Shown: positions 11,801 through 24,100 of the stretch, one piece after another
How positions within the stretch are numbered: the stretch's first letter is position 1
Layout: each line of letters opens with the position of its first letter
NCBI GenBank assembly: GCA_033439295.1
Contig: JAVTLE010000010.1
Location: 124,001 to 188,000, forward strand
Reading direction: 5' to 3'
DNA from: Deuterostichococcus epilithicus
Taxonomy: Eukaryota; Chlorophyta; Trebouxiophyceae; Prasiolales; Stichococcaceae
DNA length: 64,000 nt
Notes under the pieces: generated by a model
Databases searched by the model: none
Told to the model about the DNA's origin: nothing
The model's input: only the letters and a program-made list of their open reading frames with translations
Position numbers and translations under genes: made by a program

Positions 11801-14800
11801 AGTCCTGCAAGCCTCGTCCTGTCAGCCTCAGCGCCGCTGGGGCGCAGCGCCATGTGCTCCTCCAGCAGCTGTGTGCATGCAAAGGGTGCATGTGCCGATC
11901 ACCTGCTCCTCACAAGGTGCTGCTTACTCTGTAATGTGGGGGAACTTGTCCATGCATCAGCGCTAATACCTTGGGCTTGGCATGCGCAGGGGAGAAGTTT
12001 GCCGGCAGCGGCAGCGGCGATGTGGTGACGGCGGCTGCTGCGGCAGCCATCCGCAGCGCTGCGGCGGAGGAGGCCGCTGAGAAGCGGGCCTCCGAGAAGG
12101 CTGCCAAAAAGGCCGCTTTCGACTCGGAGTTCGACACAGGTGCGCCCTGTGGCTGCTGCCCTGTCGAGCCCCGAAGTTCTGGGTGAATATGTAGGGTGCA
12201 GCCGGGCGTGCGATCCAGGCAAATGCGATCCACACAAATGCTGTCAACGGCTTGCGCGATCAGGTCCATCTCTGGCCCCGGAGCCATCAAGAAGTGCGAA
12301 CACAAGCCCGGTTACAGTGTGGCGACATTTTGGGTGAGCGACCTTGCGGAGCTCTCATGCTGAGGGAGCTATAAACCGCTACTAAATTCTACATCCTACA
12401 CCCTCTGCCCGCAGTTGGCGCCAAGGGCATCAAGGAGGCCGGGGGTGCCGCCGCAGCCGGCGGCGCCGGGGCCGGCAGCGCCGGAGCAGAGGAGCCGGGC
12501 GGCGACACCTACTACGACTCCATCAAGGCAGAGATGGTGGGGCGCGCCGCGAAGACGCGCGCGGCGATGGACGCGCTGGACGCGTCTACACGCGTCTCCA
12601 TGGAGGGCCACCGCCCGGGGGCTTACCTGCGCCTGCGCTTCTCGGGTGCGGCCATGGGCACCCGTGACGTGGTGTCAGGATCGAAACGCTGACTGCTGCA
12701 GGGGCACTGAGTGTGTCCTCTGGTCCACTCGGAGGTGTTTCTGTTGCCGAAGCTGTACTCAATGGATTGTCTCTTTTGCAAGGGGTATACCTTTGCAAGG
12801 TCTGGAAAGCTGGATGAAAGCAGGCTCCAGGGTAGAAATTCTCCAGGCGCTGCAGCTGCTGACCTGGCGCGGCGCCAGCCTTCTGCCCAGGTTACCGGCC
12901 CTGCTGCTTTGCGGATCCCTGCCGGCCGACATGACAGCCGTCCCATCTGCAGGCATGCCGGCGGAGCTGGTCACCCACTTCGACCCGCGGCAGCCGCTGC
13001 TGGCGGGCGTGGTTGCGCCGGCCGAGGCGGGCACCGGCTACCTGCGCCTGCGCCTCAAACGGCACCGCTGGTTCCCCAAGACCCTGAAGACGCGCGACCC
13101 GCTCATCTTCTCCATCGGTGCGCTGCATGCCTGCTCGAGGTCCCCGACCGACTTTCGCGACTGGACGGCTGCCTGCCGTGTGTGTTGTGACGCACTGTTC
13201 CGACACCACTGGACAGAGGAACTGCCGGTGCATGCGGCCGACTGAAGTCTCACCACAAAAGAAGTATCCCATCTCACAGATGTGAGTCAGGGCTCTGGAC
13301 TCCCAACGCAGCAGGCGACCTCTGATGATGGGAATCTCGTCTCACCTGTGCGCAGGCTGGCGACGCTTCCAATCGGTGCCGGTGTTTGCAACGGAGGATG
13401 CCAACGGCCGGATGCGGGCGCTGAAGTACACCCCGGAGCACATGCACTGCTCCGCGCTGCTGTGGGGCGCGCTCGCGCCGCCAAACACAGGTGCGCGGCG
13501 ACGCTCGACTCGCATCACCGGGCAATTTCACTGGGCGGGACCTTTTTGGACAGATCGAAATGGGTCGGATCCTGGCGACCTAACACTGGGTGTCAGTGTC
13601 TTGAGCCGCCAGTATGCACCTTGTCAGAGCGTCTTAAGGTGCTCTTCCTCAGTCAAAGTCTGATACATATTCTGCTCCCGCCGCAGGCATGCTGGCGGTG
13701 CAAAAGGCGCGGGCGGGGCAGGCCGGCTGGCGCATCAGCGCAACGGGCGTCGTCACCGCTATCGAGGCGGCACCCGCGGTCGTCAAGAAGCTCAAGCTCG
13801 TGGGCCACCCCTTCAAGGTGAGCAGACTTCACGTCAACATGAATCTCAACTCGATGCAGTCTGACACCCTTGAAGGCAATACTGGTCTGCCGACATACAT
13901 GACGCCGTGCCTTGCCTAACAGCAGCCTATCGTGGCTGCTGTTCGCTGCCCTTCAAGCCCTCTCTTGCATACGCAAGGCCCGGCCAGGCTGCGGGGGCAC
14001 AGCATGGCGGTGTCGGTGATCGCACGCCAGGCCGTCTCTTTTCCAGCTCGCCACAGCCTGGGCCAGGGCCGCTCAGCATCCGCACCGCAGCACACAAGCG
14101 CCAACTGCGCGCCGCTGCAGCGGCGCGCAACCACCCTTGCTGCGAACCGCCTCAGGACCCCGCTGCTGCCGCCGCCCTGCTGCAGATCCACAAGCACACC
14201 GCGTTCGTGGGCGACATGTTCAACAGCGGCCTGGAGGTGGCCAAGTTCGAGGGTGCCTCTGTGCGCACTGTGTCCGGCATCCGCGGCACCATCAAAAAGG
14301 TGAGTGCAGAAGTTCAGCGTTTTGGTGGTAACTGTGATGTCCCAGGCCAAAGCACATGCATGCTGAGCAGGTTGGCAGACGGCGAGGCTGGAGAGGGAGT
14401 CTGACGCAGGGCTTGCTGCGCGGGTGGGCATTGGTTTGGCAGGAGCAGGGGGCCATTTTGGTGGATGGCAGCTTGCTGATGCTGCTGTCGCATCTGGGGT
14501 GTGTCGCTCGTCTCTGCTCACCCAGTCCCGCCTACCCTGTCTTTCCCGAGCCGCTGCGATGTCTCATGTCTGTTCCGCATCCCCATGCACACAGGCGCTG
14601 CGTCCCGGGGTGGGAGGCGGCAAGGATGGCGCCTTCCGTGCCACCTTCGAGGACAAGCCGCTGCTCAGCGACACGGTGCGCCTGTTGGAATCTTGCACAC
14701 ACCAGCACCTCACTCGCAGGCGGCACATCGGGTTTAAATACTTCCCTTAGCATTATGCTGCAATATACGGGCGAACATCATCACCCATGCGGACATCATC

Positions 14801-17253
14801 ACACATGCGGTGTGACACTTTGTGCCCTCGTGACTGACACTCTGCTCCACCTCTCATTCAGCATCGACCTGTCATCATGCCGTGCAATTTCCTTCCACAG
14901 GCGTTTTTGCATGCTCGTATCCTGCTTCACTGCATCCTGGTTTCCTAAACCATGTAAAGCAGAGGACCCGCCCAAGAGGTACAGCCTGGTGCCAACGAAA
15001 TGCAACCTCCAAACCTGATCTCCGACAGGTGTTCCTGCGCGCCTGGGTCGCCGTGGACCTGCCCAAGCTGTACAACCCGGTGACCAACCTGCTGGGCCCC
15101 GCGCCGGCGCCGCCGGAGTTCGAGCGCACCCGCAAGCGGCAGGAGGTATGGCCTGCGCTCGGCTCGCCACTCCAGACCTTCCTAGCGTAGGGTCTGTTCC
15201 ATCGGGTCTCTGCAGTCGCCATGTGCGAGGCCAGGCGTTGCGCCCCTCAACAGCTGCATCTCGGACGGCAGGAGCGATTTCTGATCAGGAGCGACCTCTG
15301 TTGCGGCAGGTGGACGAGGACGCCAATGCGAATATGGAGCCGCTGGGCCTGCGGCCCGGCGCCGGTGCGCTGGCGGACGCCGGCGACGGCGGCCCGGCGG
15401 CGGCTGCACACCCGGCTGGTCCGCCGTTCGTGCCGGCGCCCGCCTTTGACGGCGCGCTGCCGGGCTACGCTTTCGGCACCGGGCGGCAGGGCACCGGCTA
15501 CTACCGGGACGCGGCGGCAGGAGCCAACGGCGGCGCGGCGGACGGCGCCGATGCTGAACCGCACACGGCCGACGGCCTGCCTGCAGGTGTGCAGCGCCTG
15601 TCCTACTCCTTTCTGGAGTCGTGAAGCTCTGCGCTGCTCTTCTTGCCACCACAGGGGCCGGGAACGTCAAGCGAGTCAGCGTGCTCGGAAGCACGCTGCG
15701 GCAGAGCGGCGGCGAGAGCAGCTGCAGCGTTTGCATGTCACCCTTGGAACACTGTGTTGCGGTGTCCTGGCGACACCTCGGAAACGGACCATGAGGCCAG
15801 GAGGCTGACTGAGCATTGTGCGCCCGGTGGTACTCCACAGCTGCCTGACACAAAACCTAAATGCCGCGCGCTCATGGCGTGCAGGCAAGGACTGCGGGTT
15901 GGCTTAATCGGATGCATGCCAAGTTCCACCTGGTTCGCGCCGCAAGAAAACTAACCGCATGATTGGCACCGCATGCGGGCGACGTCGGTGGGTGGGTGGG
16001 CACGCACAGTTGCGGACCCGCGGCTCGGCCGCTTGGCGCGCTGCGCTGGAGGGTGCTCAACTGGACCCTGACTCTTGAAACCGTCCACCTGATGCCCCTG
16101 CACCGTGCCTGCTCCAGCAGGCGAGGCCGGCGGGTGGGTGGGCATGCGCACGGTGGCGGACCTGCGGCGGGCGCTGGGCGTGGGCGCCCCCCGCAACCGG
16201 GACTCCCTGTACGCGCCCATCGAGCGCGCCCCCCGGGCCTTCAACCCCCTGCGCATCCCCAAGAAGCTGCAGGTGCGATGCAGGAACTAGGTACCATCTC
16301 TGTGCTGGACCGCCAGCCGTAGACGCTGCTTGCAGTCCCTCACTTACGTATTCCAGCGTCGTACTGGGGCTGCACGACATGCGCCGCCTGCACAACAGCG
16401 CACAGCATGCGGCGCGGCGTGAGGGATGCTTCGCCTTGGAGATGGCAGCCATCCTCCAGGCGCCTGTCTGCCATCTGCAGACAGGGCGACCTCATGCCTG
16501 CTGCAGCGATGCGCCGCCTCATCCCCAGACCCTAAACCCTAAACCCAAATGCACGTCCGACCCGCAGGAGGCGCTGCCGTTCAAGAGCAAGCCCAAGGTG
16601 CCGGCCAAGAAGGCCCGCAAGGGCTACCTGGACAGGCGGGCGGTGCCGCTGGACGCCGCGGAGAAGAAGGCGGTGGCGCTGTACGCCAGCCTGGCGGCCG
16701 TGCGCAACGAGAAGGCGGCCAAGCGGCGGGAGCAGCAAGCCCGCCGCCGCGGGGTGCGCGTTCAGCAAGCTGAGGCAACCTGCTTGGCGCTTGCAGTCGT
16801 TGCTGCGTGCCCTCCTGCTGCGCTGTCCGAAACGACTCGAGCCCCCCGTGCATCGGGCAGGCCATGCTTCAGGGAGGCAGCTTCCGTGCTCTTGCACAAC
16901 CACCTGGCTGACATAGATCTGCATTGCATGCTGCACCTGCCGGTATGTGGAAGCCGGCCCAGTGGAGCAGTGCAGCACCAAATGTGGCGCGGCAGTGTGG
17001 TTGAGCGGTGGAGCACCGCAGGAGGTACCTGGCGCTTCTTGTCGGATGAGGTCCGGTGCCGGTGCTGGCGACGCAGATTCGTGACATGCACTCATGTCGA
17101 TCCTGCTGTTGACTTCAGGAGCAAGTCAAGAAAACGGCGGCGGAGGAGGCGTGGCGCTCTGGCTGGAACAGGGAGCAGCGCAAGAAGCGGTATGTGGAGG
17201 CGGGCCAGGCGGAGGCGCGCAAGGCCAAAAAGGCCCGCAAGGCCGACGACTGA
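5858..17253 (+). CDS. BMS1: Ribosome biogenesis GTPase BMS1
   Basis: Nucleolar GTPase of the SSU processome, known to work with Rcl1 and U3 in early 18S rRNA cleavage. Twenty-five phase-consistent exons give about 1292 aa, the family's usual size: 5858-6101, 6478-6674, 6969-7079, 7373-7493, 7715-7845, 8117-8266, 8591-8752, 9152-9249, 9437-9627, 10240-10392, 10793-10935, 11201-11408, 11680-11775, 11990-12139, 12415-12645, 12953-13117, 13356-13490, 13687-13817, 14186-14299, 14595-14675, 15029-15145, 15310-15586, 16121-16272, 16568-16753, 17119-17253. Lys-rich N-terminus (MPGAHKKKTKGAK), P-loop GPRGVGKST, then NPKAFIF, FLNLLQ and GVLTHLDGF; acidic middle (exons 9437-11775), DRFVTG, then C-terminal HFDPRQPLLAGVV, RRFQSVPVFATED, FVGDMFNSGLEVAKFEGA and the lysine-rich tail. 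Exon 15310-15586 adds an unusual insert of about 92 residues. Assignment is secure; exon 10240-10392 is the least certain. Confidence 0.95.
8218..8388 (+). repeat. Exon echo after BMS1 exon 8117-8266
   Basis: Exon bases 8218-8260 (LRPGARLHLAGAGD) recur in decayed form at 8346-8388 in the following intron, offset about 128-130 nt. The clearest shared core is the run around TGCACCTCGCCG. The copy is frame-disturbed. Confidence 0.6.
8699..8833 (+). repeat. Exon echo after BMS1 exon 8591-8752
   Basis: Exon bases 8699-8722 (GGLLYDQD) recur at 8810-8833 in the next intron with one mismatch in 24, offset 111 nt. This copies an internal part of the exon rather than its edge. Confidence 0.75.
10671..10835 (+). 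repeat. Exon echo before BMS1 exon 10793-10935
   Basis: Intron bases 10671-10717 copy the acceptor and first coding bases at 10786-10835, offset about 115 nt. The true exon reads LGGAARWKANLLDH; the echo reads LGAARWKASLLHH and then diverges. The echo keeps a CTGCAG just before the copied start, so it could act as a decoy acceptor. Confidence 0.8.
15979..16180 (+). repeat. Exon echo before BMS1 exon 16121-16272
   Basis: Intron bases 15979-16044 are a degenerate copy of the exon start at 16121-16180, offset about 142 nt. Both share GGTGGGTGGGCA and a following GCGGACC block. The true copy encodes GEAGGWVGMRTVADLRRAL; the echo lacks the AG directly before it. Confidence 0.75.
16529..16546 (+). 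repeat. Interstitial telomere-like tract
   Basis: CCCTAAA-type repeats, about 2.5 units, lie in the BMS1 intron and end 21 nt before the acceptor of exon 16568. Plant-type telomeres use this heptamer. Confidence 0.7.
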
Positions 17254-18195
17254 CGGCTGGGGGGTGCCTGTTTGGCGGATTGCGCCGGCGGCGAGCAGCG
17301 GGTGAGCTGGGGGAGGACCGGCAGCACCCATGTGACTGGTGGATGGAGTGCGGCGGCCGGGCAGCGCAAACCCTGTGCTGCAGGCGGCTGCTGCTGCAGG
17401 CGGCGGCGGCTGCTGCAGGCGCAGCAGCTGCGCACGTGAGGACCATGCAGCCAGTCCCGTGCAGCAGGGCAGCAGCAGAGCGCTTTGTGATGCTACTGCT
17501 GACACGCCGCCGAGCCATGTTCGTGAGCAGCACGTCTCTGCCATGTGTGGGCCATGTCTGCCGCTGAGGTTTGCGTGCGGAAACTGTGTTCTTGTGTGCT
17601 CAGATCCGGGGACTGTGTTCGAAGCAAGGCTGAGCAGTAACTGTTTCACCAGTATTGCGCCCTCGCTGCCTGGAGGTATGCCTTGGCAGTCAATCAAATA
17701 TACTTTTCAGGGGGCCGTTAGGTGCATAGCACACCGCATTGATCAACACATTTTGCGATAGCCCTCGCCTATTGACACTGGTCCCTACAGCCACTGTTTA
17801 ACGAACCTGGGACACTTCCTGTCAGCCTGACCCTCGAGCCAGGTGCCTTTTCTGTCGTGTGCATGTTGCTTGACCGGCCCCGCCTGAGTGCATTCCACCC
17901 GCTAGCACTTTATGTTCTCGTTTCCTTAGTTGCGGGGACAGTAGCTGAGCAATACTCCCGCCGTGATTCCCCACTCCCCGCCGGGTTTGTGATGGCGGCC
18001 AATCCAAGGGTGGTACAAGCCGGCAACACTCAACTGCGCGCCTCCCTCCATTTATCAAACTCACACATTCGAGAAATTCTGACAGTGTCAGCCGAAGCAT
18101 CGCATACTCATCCGGCGAGACCCGGCGAAGTCCATCATTGCGGCGGCCATGCGTGCAACTTGCTGAAGTTCCGGAACCCACTCTGAGCAGCCGCA
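17254..18195. other. Intergenic, BMS1 to helicase
   Basis: No gene supported. At 17377-17435 there are several imperfect copies of a CTGCAGGCGG-type unit. The rest should be the BMS1 3' UTR and the helicase promoter and leader. Confidence 0.5.
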
Positions 18196-21100
18196 ATGGG
18201 CAACGACTACGAAGCCCGGCGGCGCAATAAGAAGCTGAACAAGCGTGCCGCACAGGATGCGGCAGAGGGCGACGACAGAAGTAAAAAGCAGCGCTCCAAG
18301 GGCCGCCCCAAGGTGTCGAACCGAGCTGCCCGCACGCAGCTCGCGGCCCAGGCAGCTGCTGCAGCACCAACAAAGAACACGCGAAATGCACATCTTCGTC
18401 GATGCCTCAACTCCGCGACGGGCACAAGTCGCTTCCTGTGTGGCTGCCCGGGCGGCGCCGATGAACGGCACTGGATGAAACCGAAAGCAGGTAGCATCCA
18501 TGCATGGGACAGCCAGACTGATGCGGTTTGACTCCTTGCAGGTGCGACGGCTGTGCCGCGGGCCCTGCTTTGGCGATCCCGCCATCACGGCGGAGGACAC
18601 GCAGTGGCGGGAGTCGGACGATGAGGCAGCGGCGGCATGGAGCGAGCCACCCGCCGAGATGCTGCAGGCGGCGCCGAAGCAGCAGGGCGGCAAGGAGGGT
18701 CAGCACCTCTTCCTGGGCGTTGTGCGCGCGTGCCTCTGATGCCCGTTTGGGAGCGAGCATCGCAGGCAGCAAGACTGCGCCCAGCTTCGAGGCTGCCCCC
18801 AGCTACACTGCAGCTGCAATGTTGCACGCTGCGAAGAGGTCCCTGCTGACGCGCTGGTGCATCCCCGCCGCATGCAGGCCAGAAGGACGGCTTGGCAGCC
18901 GCCGCGATACGCTTTTCCACCGCGGCTGATCCCTCGGCGGTGGTCGTGTCCTCGGCCGCCGCCGAGAAGCTGGCCGGCAAGCGGCAGCGGGAGCACAAGG
19001 CGGGGCTGGAGAAGGAGCGGCTCGAACGAGACGCCGCGGCGGCAGCGGACGGCGCACCGCCTGCGGCCAAGAAGGAGCCGGAGGCTGTGCCGGAGGCGCT
19101 CGCGGCGCTGCCGCTCCCCCTGGGGCGCTTTATGGCCAGCCAAGGCTTCACGGGACCCACCGCCATCCAGTCGAAGTGGGTGGTCTGAGACTCGGCGGCA
19201 ACAGCTCCGCTCTCTCTGGGGTGCTGCGCCAGACGTCTTCGGGTGCCATGAAGTGCCATTGGTTTCGGCCTAGCAGCGGTGTCATGAGCGGCCCCGCCTC
19301 GCTTTGCAGTAGCCCTCTGTCTGCTGCAGGGTGCCTGTCACACGGCTGAAGCGACGTGCCCGTCTCCGTCTTGTCACATCGGTGGCTGGACGTGCACTGC
19401 GATCCCACCCAGCATGCACTGTGCGCCGATGCTGCATTCGCCATGCCTAATCCTTGCAGGACACGATGCTGCCGTGTTGCGTCGGGCAGGAGGTCTGTTC
19501 TAGAGGCACGGTGGAGAGGCTTGGGGCTCGAGATCGCAATGCTCTGATGACCTCCTCGGTCACTGGGCTGCCTCTTTCCAACGACTGCGCACCTTCCGGC
19601 CGAATCACGCCATCCACTGCACCGGCACTGCTGCTCCCAGCCAAGTGCTAGCAGAATCGCCAACAGAGACACACCTCTCAAGTCGCGGTGTGTTGACGCA
19701 GTTGAGAACATTGCCTCTGCACTGGGATACTTCGCAGGGTGTGGGACGCCGCGCTGCCCAAGCGGCTGGACGTGTTGGCGGTCGCGCAGCCGGGCGCCGG
19801 CAAGACGCTGGCCTACCTGCTGACAATGGCCGCACGGCTCATGGGCGCGCCAGCGGCGGCGGGCGCAGGCGGTGCGGTGGCGGGCGGTGACGCGGCAGGC
19901 GATGCAGCGGATGGCGCCGCTGAGTCAGACGTGGTGCCGGCGCCGCAGGGCCTCGTGCTGGTGCCCACACGGTGAGCAGTGCAGCCCTACTGTATCGGCA
20001 GCGTCAGCCCGGACGGAATTTGCGGTGGCTGCGGACGCATTCATGCATGACAGGTCTGCCGCAGGGAGGAACCAGCTGTGCCACATCAGTGGCTTGTGAT
20101 GGCGGCTCTGGCCGGTGCAGCCGTGTGTGCTCAGCCCCACTAGCTCAACCGAGTGTGTAGAGCTCCTCCACGCCCTGCTGCCTTTCCCCAGGCGACATTA
20201 CAGGCGCAGCGATGGTGGGCCTCTCTCCTTGCCAGCTGCAGTCAATGTAGCCCTCTAGGTTTCCATGTGACCACCACTCTCGAGCAGCAAGCTGCAATGC
20301 AGCTGGGAAATGCGACTGGTCGCATCTGGAAATGCATCCACAGGTCCTGCATCGCAGGCTGCCTTGTTGCACATGCCCGCATCGCCTGAACTGCACAAAT
20401 GGGCATGCGTACTGGACCGCGGCGTCAACGCATGCCTCTGCTAGGGAGTGGCGCAGGCCCCTGCCCCCATGGTGGTGGCAACCCATCGATCGTGGATCAA
20501 GATGTTGTTGTCATGATGAAGTTTGTCAGCGCCGTTCCCATGGACTCGAGCGACCCAAGGAAATCCTGACGCCCCGAAGGTCTGCAGGGAGCAGCGCAGC
20601 AGGTGGCTGCGTGGCGCGCCAGCTGCTTCCATCTGCTGAAGACCCAACTCACTGTTCGACCTCCCGACCTCCGCAGTGTGCCGCATGGGGCTGGCGCAGC
20701 AGGTCATAGCGGCGGCGCGCAAGCTGCGGGCCACCAGAACAGGGTCTCGAGAAATAAGCGTTGCTTGCTGCAGCTGCTGAGATGGTGTCTGGCATCGCTC
20801 GTGGCGTGCACAAGGAGCCGGCGCAGCAAGTAGCGAGGGCCTGGACCTCGCAACAGCATTTCGGAGGCGTCCGGCTCAATCTTGCCCCCTGATGTCCTCA
20901 GTTACCCGTTTTTCAGTCGTCCTGCAGCTGTCCACAGGGAGCCGGCGCAGCAGGTGGCGGCGGTGGCACGCTTGTACCTCGCGACGGCATGCAGGAGCTT
21001 CCATCTCACTCTTGAAACCTTATCACCCAAGCAAACCCGTTCTGCGGCTGTCTACAGGGAGTTGGCGCAGCAGGTGGCGGCGGTGGCGCGCAAGCTGCGG

Positions 21101-24100
21101 GCAGCCACAGGGCTGCGGGCAGTGTGCGTGCATGGCGGCGCCGATCGTGCGCCGCAGGTCCGCTCGAACTTCTGTGTGCAAGCTCCAACCTGGGACGCCG
21201 TCGGCTTGCCAGCCCTGGAAGCAGCAGCCGGCTGCAGCACTGCCTGTACTTGGTTGTCGTGATGCTTGCCGTCGTCGGATGTGGTCTGATGCTTGGTCTT
21301 GGCGCAGGTGGCGGCGCTGCAGAAGCGGCCGGCGCTGCTGATCGCCACGCCCGGGCGGCTGCTGGACCTGCTCGACGCTGGCGCCCTAACACTGGGTGCG
21401 TCTAGCTTGTTTGACACTTGAAACTGAGGAGGCCGGTACTTGAGAAGCAGAGCACAGGCTAACGCGCTCACTAGCGCCTGGGTGGCTGTTAGGCATGCCT
21501 GACGCCAGCGCCCTACCCTGGGTGTGCCAATCTCTCGAACGCTCGTGTGGAAACGTGTCAGTTTTCCAAGCAGAAGGTGTTAGGCGCTCAGAGGCGCACA
21601 CGCCGGCTGTTGGGCCTGCTGCAAACTCCCACTGACGCACTCTGGGCACTGAACTCCACTCTGCCCTGACTCAGCTTAAGCGCACAAGGTCAGCTGGTAT
21701 GGGCAGAGTTCAAACTCAATCTTTGGCTGTACCTGCAGCAGCAGCAGACCGCTGAGGCTGCAGGGCCACATATATGGATGGTAGCAGCCCCTGATTCGAA
21801 CCACAAGTCGTTGCTTTGGCGCTCAGGGCCGAAGGAACAGCTCCAGATTCGAGCCTCTGCCAGCTGCAATGGCTCAGGATCTGCTGAACGATTCCCTAGC
21901 AAGATGCTGCGGCAGCTGGGTGGCTCGCTGCTCTGCATATTGCGGCACCTCATTGAGCAACTGCAGGTCTTGTGGTGTGTTTTTATCGTTTGCTGGTAAG
22001 ATTGCCTTGATGGCATTAGTCGAGGCGGCGCTGTCAAGGGATGCCGCAATCGCCTCTTGATCTGGCATCGTTGCCCTCCGATTCATACACGGACTGCATC
22101 TTTTCCTGCAGGCGGCATGATGGCGTTGCTCTCGACAATTCTAAGTAGATGTAGCGCATGTCCCCATGCCGTTTGACTCTGACATCATCACCGCCTTCTT
22201 GAGCAAAGTGCACCACTCTTCCAATTTTCTGTTCTCCCCCACACAGGTGGTGTTACGGCGGTGGCGCTGGACGAAGCTGACAAGATGCTGTCGCTGGGAT
22301 TCGAGCCGCAGCTGCAGCGGCTGCAGGCGCTGCTGCTGCCGGCCAAGCAGCGTGGCGCCAAGCACAAGCGGCCACAGGTGGGCCGACTCATCAAGACGCC
22401 TTGCCTATGCAAAGCTGCCTTGTGGTCACCTGCGACCAGTGAGGGGTGCAACGTAGCAGCATTCCACTGGCCTTTCCAGCACTCCTCGCCACGCTGCAGA
22501 TGCTGTGCCCATTTGACGGCGATCTGGCAAGAGACCTGTTCATTCTGACAGTCAAAACATACAGGTTGTGTTCAGGACAATGGAATGCGCAACATGCCAC
22601 AGGTGCTGCTGTGCACGGCCACGATGCCGGAGACGGTCGCATCGGCTGCTGCTGAATGGCTGAAGCGGCCGGCAGACTGCCGCGTGGACGCTGGCGCCGA
22701 TGCGTCTGCCATTAGCTCAACCGTCACGCAGGTGGGATTTGACAGGCAGACTTTAGCCAAGCGCCTGAACAGACCTGACGCCAAACAATGTGATGTAGAA
22801 TGGCGCCGGACGCAAGACGCTGCAGCTCATCGGCCCATCTCAATCGACTGTGGTGTCTCTCGACTGCTGCATCGCAAAGAGGGGGTTTTGGCGTCCTGTG
22901 AGCGTCGGAGCACAAGCCACGCAAGCTGCTCCGGCAGCAGCTCATCGAACCCTTTCCAATTAGATTCTCCTCAAAGTGGGGTCCTTTCAACTCCGTTTGT
23001 TGCGCCGCCCCAGGTGGTGCAGGTGTGCGCGGAGCACAAGAAGCCGCGCAAGCTGTTGAGGCACCTGGAGGCAGCGCGGGCCGCCTCGGGGGCGACGCGC
23101 AACCCGCCGCGCTGCCTGGTGTTCGCCAACCGCGTCAAGACGGCGCAGTTCCTGGCGCGGCTGCTGGGCGAGGCCGGCTTCCGTGTGGCGACGCTGCACG
23201 GCAAGCGGCCCCAGGCGGAGCGCGAGGTGATGGCCCCTGGACCTTGATCGTCATTCGGTTGCGCTTCCGGCGCAGTCGGGGGTTTTGGGCGTGATCTGGG
23301 CCCTCCTGGTGTGTGCCAGTGCTTCAAGGTTGGCGACACTGCAGGGGAAGTGGCCCCAGGCCGAGCACAAGACGGGGTTCCTCCTCTGGGGTTTCTTCTT
23401 GGTGACGAGACTCACTGGTTGCATGCTGCGGCAGAGGGTGCACGCGACCGACAGCAGGGCCCTGTTTCGATGTCCAGTCTGGTCGAGGCTGGCAATGCTG
23501 CACAGCAAGCGGCCGCGGGCAGAGCAGAGCACGGGCGTCCAGGCTGTGTCATCTGGCTGCATATGCTGGATGCTGGATTACGCGCTGGAACGACCTTGCG
23601 AAGTCAAACGTGACAAGGATGCGCTGACCCTCCGGCTGCCTGCCGCGCAGGAGGCGATGCGCGACTTCCGCAGCGGCAAGGCCACCGTGCTGGTGGCGAC
23701 TGATGTTGCTGGACGCGGCCTGCACATCTCCAGGTGGGGCTTCGAGGGACATGATATGCACCACGCTGCGCAGGCATGTCCGGGGCGTACCAACCGCCAC
23801 AGCGGTCACACCAGTGGCTCAGCTCTTCCGCTTTGTGTCACAGCAGCGTCTCGTAGACGGAGCTGGGCCTGCACTCCTAGTGTGTCGCCATGCAGCCGAT
23901 GGGCGACAGTCTGTCTGCATGTCTTCGGGAGGGGACGCGCGGGCACCTCGCGGCTGCAGTCTAGCGCTGGTGTTGACCCGCAGATTGTAATTGACGGAAT
24001 GACCAACATGTTGTCAGCTTCCTGCTGCTGCGCACCCTACGGCGGTGGTCAACTCCGGGTCCCCCCGGCAAATCACGGAAATGCATGTGGGACTGCATTG

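Noticed and set aside
21760-21900. Possible tRNA from a GGTTCGAATC T-loop-like motif on the minus strand
   Set aside because: The flanking bases cannot pair into a T stem or acceptor stem.
22090-22135. Possible echo of helicase exon 22247-22377 start
   Set aside because: Only about 60% matching over some 27 bases, too weak to separate from GC-rich background.
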